From Actinomycetota bacterium (GTDB lineage Bacteria; Actinomycetota; Actinomycetes; Mycobacteriales; Micromonosporaceae), in contig VAXX01000096.1 of assembly GCA_005885115.1 (NCBI GenBank), positions 1 to 18,353 on the forward strand: a stretch of DNA of 18,353 nt, written 5' to 3'. Shown here piece by piece: positions 14,291 to 18,353 of this stretch. Both the position numbers and the translations under genes were made by a program. The notes under the pieces were generated by a model. It ran no database searches and was not told the origin of the DNA. It saw nothing but the letters and a program-made list of their open reading frames with translations. Every line of letters begins with the position of its first letter. The stretch's first letter is position 1.

Positions 14291-14322
14291 CCCTGTGGAT
14301 AACCCGCGTGTCGTCCACAGGG
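14291..14322. repeat. Inverted repeat made of two DnaA-box-like sequences
   Basis: CCCTGTGGA (14291-14299) and TCCACAGGG (14314-14322) are perfect 9-base arms around a 14-base loop, directly after the broken GNAT gene and 52 bases before DUF4192. The left arm with the next bases contains TGTGGATAA, the reverse complement of the DnaA box TTATCCACA. The right arm contains TCGTCCACA, one mismatch from the actinobacterial TTGTCCACA. There is no T tract, so a terminator is less likely. It could also act at the DUF4192 promoter. Confidence 0.5.
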
Positions 14323-14373
14323 TGAGGGCCTGGGGTAGCGATCTTCGCGCCGGGCGGCGCAGGCTCGTCCGCC

Positions 14374-15348
14374 ATGACGACCCTGCGCAGTCTCCGGGAC
14401 CTGCTCGCCGTCGTGCCGTACCTGCTCGGGTTCCATCCGGCCGACAGCGTGGTGCTGCTCGCGCTGCGCGGTCGTGAGGTCATCTTCCAGGTACGGGCGG
14501 ACCTGCCGCCGCCCGTCGAGGTACCGGACGTGTCCGGGCAGCTCGCCGAACTGGTACGCCGGCAGGACGCCACCTCCGCCGTGGTGCTCGGCTACGGTAC
14601 CGGCGCCTCGGCGACCCCGGTCGTGCTCGGGGTGCGTACGGCGGTGGAGGCGGTCGGGGTACCGGTCCTGGACGCGCTGCGCGTGGCCGACGGGCGCTAC
14701 TGGTCGTACCTGTGCACCGAGCCGTCCTGCTGCCCGCCCGAGGGCCGTCCGTACGACGTCTCCGGTAGCCCCGCCGCGACCGAGGCGGTCGTCGCCGGCT
14801 ACGTGGCGCTCCCGTCCCGGGCGGTGCTGGCCCGCCGGCTCGACCCGGTCGACGGCACCGCCCGGCTCGCGCTGGCCGAGGCGGCCGGCCGGGCGGACCA
14901 GCGCCTGCTCGGGCTGATCGAGCGCCATCCGGCCGACCCCGGCGGGGCGGTACTGCGGGCCGGCCGGGACGCGGTCGACGATGCCGTCCTTCGGCAACGG
15001 TCCGGGCTCCGGCTCGACGACGACCGGGTGGCCTGGCTGAGCCTGGTGCTCGTCCACGTGCCGGTACGCGACCACGCCTGGGAGTCCGTCGGCGGCGACC
15101 TCGGTACCCACGTCAACCTCTGGACCGACGTCGTACGCCGCAGCGCCCCCGAACTGACCGTGGCTCCGGCCACCCTGCTGTCCTTCGCCGCGTGGCGGGC
15201 CGGCGAAGGGGCGCTCGCTTCGATCGCGCTGTCCCGGGCGTTGGCCGCCGACCCGGAGTACGAGATGGCCCGTCTGATGGCCCGGGCGCTGGCCGGTGGC
15301 CTGTCCCCCGCCGAGTGGTCGTTCGCCAGGTCGCGGGGCAACGCCTGA
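14374..15348 (+). CDS. DUF4192 family protein
   Basis: A 324-residue soluble protein of the actinobacterial DUF4192 family, whose function is unknown. Family hallmarks are the N-terminal RDLLAVVPYLLGFHPADSVVLLALRG, the central YWSYLCTEPSCCPPEGRPY and the C-terminal LLSFAAWRAGEGALASIALSRALAADPEYEMARLM in successive pieces. It has no signal peptide and no membrane helix. Only a weak ribosome binding site (AGG ten bases before ATG 14374) is visible. The gene stands alone on the plus strand and ends 45 bases before the convergent fdhD stop. Confidence 0.85.
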   Translation: MTTLRSLRDLLAVVPYLLGFHPADSVVLLALRGREVIFQVRADLPPPVEVPDVSGQLAELVRRQDATSAVVLGYGTGASATPVVLGVRTAVEAVGVPVLDALRVADGRYWSYLCTEPSCCPPEGRPYDVSGSPAATEAVVAGYVALPSRAVLARRLDPVDGTARLALAEAAGRADQRLLGLIERHPADPGGAVLRAGRDAVDDAVLRQRSGLRLDDDRVAWLSLVLVHVPVRDHAWESVGGDLGTHVNLWTDVVRRSAPELTVAPATLLSFAAWRAGEGALASIALSRALAADPEYEMARLMARALAGGLSPAEWSFARSRGNA

Positions 15349-15382
15349 TGGAGCCGCCGCGGCGCTGACCGATCTGCTCGCG

Positions 15383-15399
15383 GCCTGAGGCGGTCAGGC
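15383..15399. terminator. Short hairpin between convergent DUF4192 and fdhD
   Basis: GCCTGA-GGCGG-TCAGGC has 6-base arms and a 5-base loop and includes the fdhD stop codon. It lies in the 45-base convergent gap, where a bidirectional terminator would be expected, but lacks T tracts. Confidence 0.25.
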
Positions 15400-16209
15400 G
15401 ATCCGGTCGGGCCGGCTGTACACGTTCATGGTCGTACCCCGCAGGAACCCGACGACGGTCAGCCCGACCTCGTCGGCCAGTTCGACGGCGAGGGTGCTCG
15501 GGGCGGATACGGCGGCGAGAATCGGGATACCGGCCATCGAAGCCTTCTGGGTCAGTTCGAAGCTGGCCCGGCCGGAGACGAGCAGGACGTGGCCGGACAG
15601 CGGGATCCGCCGGTCCCGCAGCGCCCAGCCGATCACTTTGTCGACGGCGTTGTGCCGGCCGACATCATCGCGTACGGCGATCAGCTCACCGTCCACAGTG
15701 GACAGTGCGGCGGCGTGCAGGCCGCCGGTCGTGGCGAAGGTACGCTGCGCGGTCCGGAGCGAGTCCGGCAGGCCGGACAGCACCGACGGGCTGACCGTCA
15801 CCGGGTCGGCCCCGACCGGGTACGCCGAGCGGGTGCGTACCGCGTCGATGCTCGCCTTGCCGCAGACCCCGCAGGAGCTGGTGGTGTAGAAGGCCCGGGT
15901 CGGGTCGGTGTCCGGCGCCGGTACCCCGGGGGCGAGGACCACATCGACGACGTTGTACGTGTTCGGTGCCTGGTCGCCCGCGCACAGGATCGCGGTCCGG
16001 ACATCCTCCGGCGCGCGGATCACGCCCTCGGTGAGCAGGAAGCCGAGCGCCAGGTCGACGTCGTCGCCGGGAGTGCGCATGGTCACCGCCAGCGCCCGCT
16101 TGTCCACCCGGATCTCCAGCGGCTCCTCGGCGGCGAGCGTGTCCGGCCGGCGTACCCGTACGCCGTCGGAGATCCGCAGTACCCCGCGCCGCGCCGTCAC
16201 CCGTCCCAT
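15394..16209 (-). CDS. fdhD: Formate dehydrogenase accessory sulfurtransferase FdhD
   Basis: Delivers sulfur from a cysteine desulfurase to the molybdenum cofactor, needed for activity of formate-dehydrogenase-type enzymes. The 271 residues have EEPLEIRV (28-35), [13 protein letters not shown], the sulfur-carrying [16 protein letters not shown] (C113, C116), [37 protein letters not shown] and [12 protein letters not shown] near the end. ATG 16209 has AGGA eight bases upstream; an in-frame ATG three codons earlier (16218) lacks that spacing. It is divergent from mobA with about 40 bases between. A likely client enzyme, the FdhF/YdeP homologue, is encoded 2 kb away. Confidence 0.95.
   Translation of the reverse strand: MGRVTARRGVLRISDGVRVRRPDTLAAEEPLEIRVDKRALAVTMRTPGDDVDLALGFLLTEGVIRAPEDVRTAILCAGDQAPNTYNVVDVVLAPGVPAPDTDPTRAFYTTSSCGVCGKASIDAVRTRSAYPVGADPVTVSPSVLSGLPDSLRTAQRTFATTGGLHAAALSTVDGELIAVRDDVGRHNAVDKVIGWALRDRRIPLSGHVLLVSGRASFELTQKASMAGIPILAAVSAPSTLAVELADEVGLTVVGFLRGTTMNVYSRPDRIA
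15689..15705. repeat. Palindrome with core GTCCACAGTGGAC, copy 2
   Basis: Near-identical to the copy at 6733-6749; one base of the outer arms differs. It lies in fdhD and again encodes LSTVD. Confidence 0.55.
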
Positions 16210-16238
16210 GGTTCCCATCCTGCCCCGGAGATACGCCC

Positions 16239-16251
16239 TAGCATCACAGAG
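16239..16251 (+). promoter_or_regulatory. Putative leaderless promoter of mobA
   Basis: TAGCAT (16239-16244) ends seven bases before the ATG at 16252, fitting a leaderless transcript. The intervening CACAGAG contains no good Shine-Dalgarno match at proper distance. The promoter sits in the short divergent gap with fdhD. Confidence 0.45.
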
Positions 16252-17067
16252 ATGGGCGGGTACGCGGCGGTGGTGCTCGCCGGTGGGGCGGGCCGGCGGC
16301 TCGGCGGGGTCGCCAAGCCGCTGACCACGGTCGGCGGCCGACCGATGCTCGACCGGGTGCTCGCGGCGGTCGCCGACGCGGTACCCCGGGTGGTCGTCGG
16401 GCCCCCGACGCTCTGCGTGCCGCCCGGCGTCCACCGCACGACGGAGCAGCCGCCCGGCGGTGGGCCGGTCGCCGGGCTGGCCGCCGGACTATCCACAGTG
16501 GACATTGCGGCGACCACGGCGGTACTCGCGGCGGATCTGCCGTTCCTGACCAGGAACGCGGTGGCCGTACTCCACGCCCGACTGTCCACAAACGACGGTG
16601 CCGTGTACGTCGATGACAACGGGCGGCGGCAGACGCTGTGCGGCGTGTGGCGGACCGAGGCACTGCGGCGCCGACTGCGGGAAACCACGCCGCACGCCGG
16701 TGCGCGCCTCAAGGATCTGCTCGCCGGGCTCACCGTCGTCGAGGTGGCCGCGCCGCCGGGCGGGCCACCGCCGTGGTACGACTGCGACAGTCCGGAAAAG
16801 CTCGACCAGGCGGAGAGGTGGGCGGCGATGGCGACCCTGGAGGACTGGCTGACCGAGGTACGGACGGCGTTGGCACTGGACGACGCGACCGACTCCGCTC
16901 TCGTACTCGATCTCGCTCGCGAGGTGGCCCACGGCGTGGCGCGTCCGGCGGCGCCGCTCACCGCGTACCTCCTGGGTCTTGCCGTGGGGCGCGGCGCGGA
17001 TCCGCGCGCGGCGGCGCAGGCGATCGCGGCGCTCGCGCGCTCCTGGCCGGCCGAGTCAGACGGGTGA
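16252..17067 (+). CDS. mobA: MobA-type molybdenum cofactor nucleotidyltransferase fused to a DUF6457 domain
   Basis: Attaches GMP (or CMP) to the molybdenum cofactor. Residues 1-190 form the nucleotidyltransferase: [18 protein letters not shown] (7-24) with the nucleotide-binding glycines and Lys, [24 protein letters not shown] (67-80), LAADLPFL (92-99) with the metal-binding Asp, LCGVW and YDCDSPEKL. Residues 195-265 ([16 protein letters not shown] onward) match what I know as DUF6457, a small helical domain found alone or fused to MobA-like proteins in Actinobacteria. GMP versus CMP specificity cannot be told. The start appears leaderless. The 3' end overlaps the convergent MFS gene by 12 bases. 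Confidence 0.88.
   Translation: MGGYAAVVLAGGAGRRLGGVAKPLTTVGGRPMLDRVLAAVADAVPRVVVGPPTLCVPPGVHRTTEQPPGGGPVAGLAAGLSTVDIAATTAVLAADLPFLTRNAVAVLHARLSTNDGAVYVDDNGRRQTLCGVWRTEALRRRLRETTPHAGARLKDLLAGLTVVEVAAPPGGPPPWYDCDSPEKLDQAERWAAMATLEDWLTEVRTALALDDATDSALVLDLAREVAHGVARPAAPLTAYLLGLAVGRGADPRAAAQAIAALARSWPAESDG
16490..16504. repeat. Palindrome with core TCCACAGTGGA, copy 3
   Basis: Third copy of the motif, in mobA, encoding LSTVD on the plus strand. A single half, CTGTCCACA, follows at 16582-16590 and encodes the start of LSTND. Confidence 0.5.
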
Positions 17068-18219
17068 CGGCGCGCGCATCCGCCGCGCGATCGCCCACCA
17101 GCCGCCGGTCTGCGCGACCGCGAGGACCAGCAGGTACGGCAGCAGCGCGGCCAGCCCGAGATCCTGGGCCAGCGCCCCGGCCACGAACGGGAACACCGCC
17201 CCGCCGACCACGCTCGCCCCGACCAGAAGACCAATGGCCGCCGGTACGAGTGGCCCCGGCAGCAGCCGCGGAGTGACCGCGATCGTGGTCGGGAAGACCG
17301 GCCCGAGGAAGAAGCCGGTGAGCGCGAAACCCAGCGCACCGACCAGCGCGCTCGGCCCCCACCAGCTCAGTACGACGGCGAGGATCACCGCGAGCAGGCA
17401 GCCGTACACCATGGCGACCGGCCCGATCCCGGCCCGCGACGTCGACGGGCTGATCAGGAACCGGCCGGCGGTCAGGCCCAGCCAGTACCCGCTGACGATG
17501 TACCCGGCGAGCAGCTCACCGTCCCCCTGCCCCTGGGTGAGCAGCGTGAACCCCCAGTTGCCGAGGGTGAACTCGACGCCGACGTACAGGAACAGGAACA
17601 GCGCGGCGAGCCAGACCGCCCGGTGACGCAGGGCCAGACCCAGGTGGGTACCGGCGTGTTCCTCCGGTACCGGCTCGGCCCGGTCCGGCAGCGCCAGCGC
17701 GAACCCGAGTACCAGTGGGACGGTGATCGCCCCGAGTACCAGGTATGTGTCCTGCCAGGGCAGGTGCCGGTGCACGATCTCGGCGGCGAGCAGCGGTCCG
17801 AGCAGGGCACCGATGCCGTAGAACGCGTGCATCAGGTTGAGCAGGGTGACGTGCCGGGGCAGGCCGGCGACGTACGCGTTGAGGCCGGCGTCGAGGATGC
17901 CGGCGCCGAAGCCGATCGACACGGTCGCGCCGAGCAGGACCACGTACCCGGGATGCAGCCCGATACCCAGTGCGGTCACCAGGTAGACGAGGGCGCCGAG
18001 GGTGAGCTGGGCCCGGGTACCGAGCCGGTGGATCAGCGGTCCGTTGGCCACACCGGACAGCACGTACCCGCCGGAGTAGGCGAAGAACAGCAGCCCGACG
18101 CCGATCTTGTCGATGTGGTAGTCGGCCATCTGGTACGGCAGCAGTACGCCCGCCGCGCTCCCACCCACGCCGATCAGGACCAGCCCCCCGAAGGCGAGCC
18201 CGATGCGCAGCCGGTTCAC
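17056..18219 (-). CDS. MFS transporter
   Basis: A 387-residue major facilitator with about 12 hydrophobic helices. After the second helix, GPLIHRLGTRAQL gives the loop 2-3 signature. Helix 4-5 has GAGILDAGLNAYVAGLPRHVTLLNLMHAFYGIGALLGPLL in consecutive pieces, a pattern of the FucP/BsmA-like branch. The central loop is acidic (ALPDRAEPVPEEHAG). The second half ends with GFFLGPVFPTTIAV and a basic tail. GTG 18219 overlaps the stop of the upstream oxidoreductase gene in GTGA, so the two are translated together. The transported substrate is unknown. Upstream in-frame codons to about 18333 are open but overlap the oxidoreductase in another frame and are not part of this gene. Confidence 0.87.
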   Translation of the reverse strand: MNRLRIGLAFGGLVLIGVGGSAAGVLLPYQMADYHIDKIGVGLLFFAYSGGYVLSGVANGPLIHRLGTRAQLTLGALVYLVTALGIGLHPGYVVLLGATVSIGFGAGILDAGLNAYVAGLPRHVTLLNLMHAFYGIGALLGPLLAAEIVHRHLPWQDTYLVLGAITVPLVLGFALALPDRAEPVPEEHAGTHLGLALRHRAVWLAALFLFLYVGVEFTLGNWGFTLLTQGQGDGELLAGYIVSGYWLGLTAGRFLISPSTSRAGIGPVAMVYGCLLAVILAVVLSWWGPSALVGALGFALTGFFLGPVFPTTIAVTPRLLPGPLVPAAIGLLVGASVVGGAVFPFVAGALAQDLGLAALLPYLLVLAVAQTGGWWAIARRMRAPSPV

Positions 18220-18353
18220 GCAGCCGGTTCCAGCCGGATGATCAGGTCCTTCGAGGCCGGCGTGTTGGACTCGACCGCGGTCGCGTCCAGCGGTACCAGG
18301 ACGTTGGCCTCCGGGAAGTACGCCGCCGCGCAACCCCGCGCCGTCGGGTACGC
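18216..18353 (-). CDS. FdhF/YdeP-family molybdopterin oxidoreductase (C-terminal 45 residues only)
   Basis: The last 45 codons of a gene entering from the right edge. The peptide contains ARGCAAAYFPEANVLVPLD and SNTPASKDLIIRLEP, which match the C-terminal molybdopterin-dinucleotide-binding end of FdhF/YdeP-type oxidoreductases. In that family an AAYFPE-NVLVPLD segment and a SNTP-SK segment are conserved. The catalytic domain, iron-sulfur site and metal ligand lie outside the window. The TGA stop (18218-18216) overlaps the GTG start of the MFS gene. Neighbouring fdhD and mobA support a bis-MGD enzyme. The reaction is unknown. Confidence 0.75.
   Translation of the reverse strand, partial: AYPTARGCAAAYFPEANVLVPLDATAVESNTPASKDLIIRLEPAA

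Overview
The window is GC-rich, densely coding and on both strands, with GTG starts, four-base GTGA/ATGA gene overlaps and apparently leaderless promoters (TANNNT about 7-8 bases before a start codon). The gene families present (LppU/SCO3897-type membrane protein, DUF4192, GT87 mannosyltransferase, PHP-UvrD fusion, MobA-DUF6457 fusion) are typical of Actinobacteria. The heavy use of GTAC-containing codons suggests Micromonosporaceae, but that placement is inference. No rRNA, tRNA, CRISPR array, prophage or insertion sequence was seen.

Layout. 1-1261 (-): the membrane and GAF portion plus the first residues of the GGDEF domain of a diguanylate cyclase that runs off the left edge. 1262-1764: a 503-base intergenic region, AT-richer than the rest, with divergent promoters, several hairpins and a 16-base perfect palindrome against the moaC -10 element. 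1765-4329 (+): molybdenum cofactor (Moco) operon moaC-mog-moeA-moaE, with GTGA overlaps at each junction. 4316-13809 (-): a same-strand run, in transcription order fructosamine kinase, moaA, moaD, PHP-UvrD helicase fusion, LppU-like protein, AAA ATPase, DoxX-like protein and GT87 mannosyltransferase. 13863-14290 (+): a GNAT acetyltransferase broken by an internal deletion and frameshift. 14374-15348 (+): DUF4192 protein. 15394-18353: a second molybdenum block with fdhD (-), divergent mobA-DUF6457 (+), an MFS transporter (-) and the C-terminal end of an FdhF/YdeP-type molybdopterin oxidoreductase (-).

How it fits together. MoaA and MoaC make cyclic pyranopterin monophosphate. MoaD and MoaE convert it to molybdopterin. 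Mog and MoeA adenylate it and insert molybdate. MobA adds the nucleotide and FdhD supplies sulfur for a formate-dehydrogenase-type enzyme. The FdhF/YdeP enzyme at the right edge is the likely client, and the MFS transporter coupled to it may move its substrate or product. Almost the whole pathway lies in 18 kb but is split over at least four transcription units. The MoaD-activating enzyme (MoeB type) is not in the window.

The most notable items are the PHP-zinc ribbon-UvrD fusion, the palindromic operator candidate at moaC, the leaderless promoter pattern shared by several Moco genes, the divergent MoeA active-site loops, the broken GNAT gene, the palindrome beside the AAA ATPase, and an iterated palindrome (TCCACAGTGGAC) in three unrelated genes.
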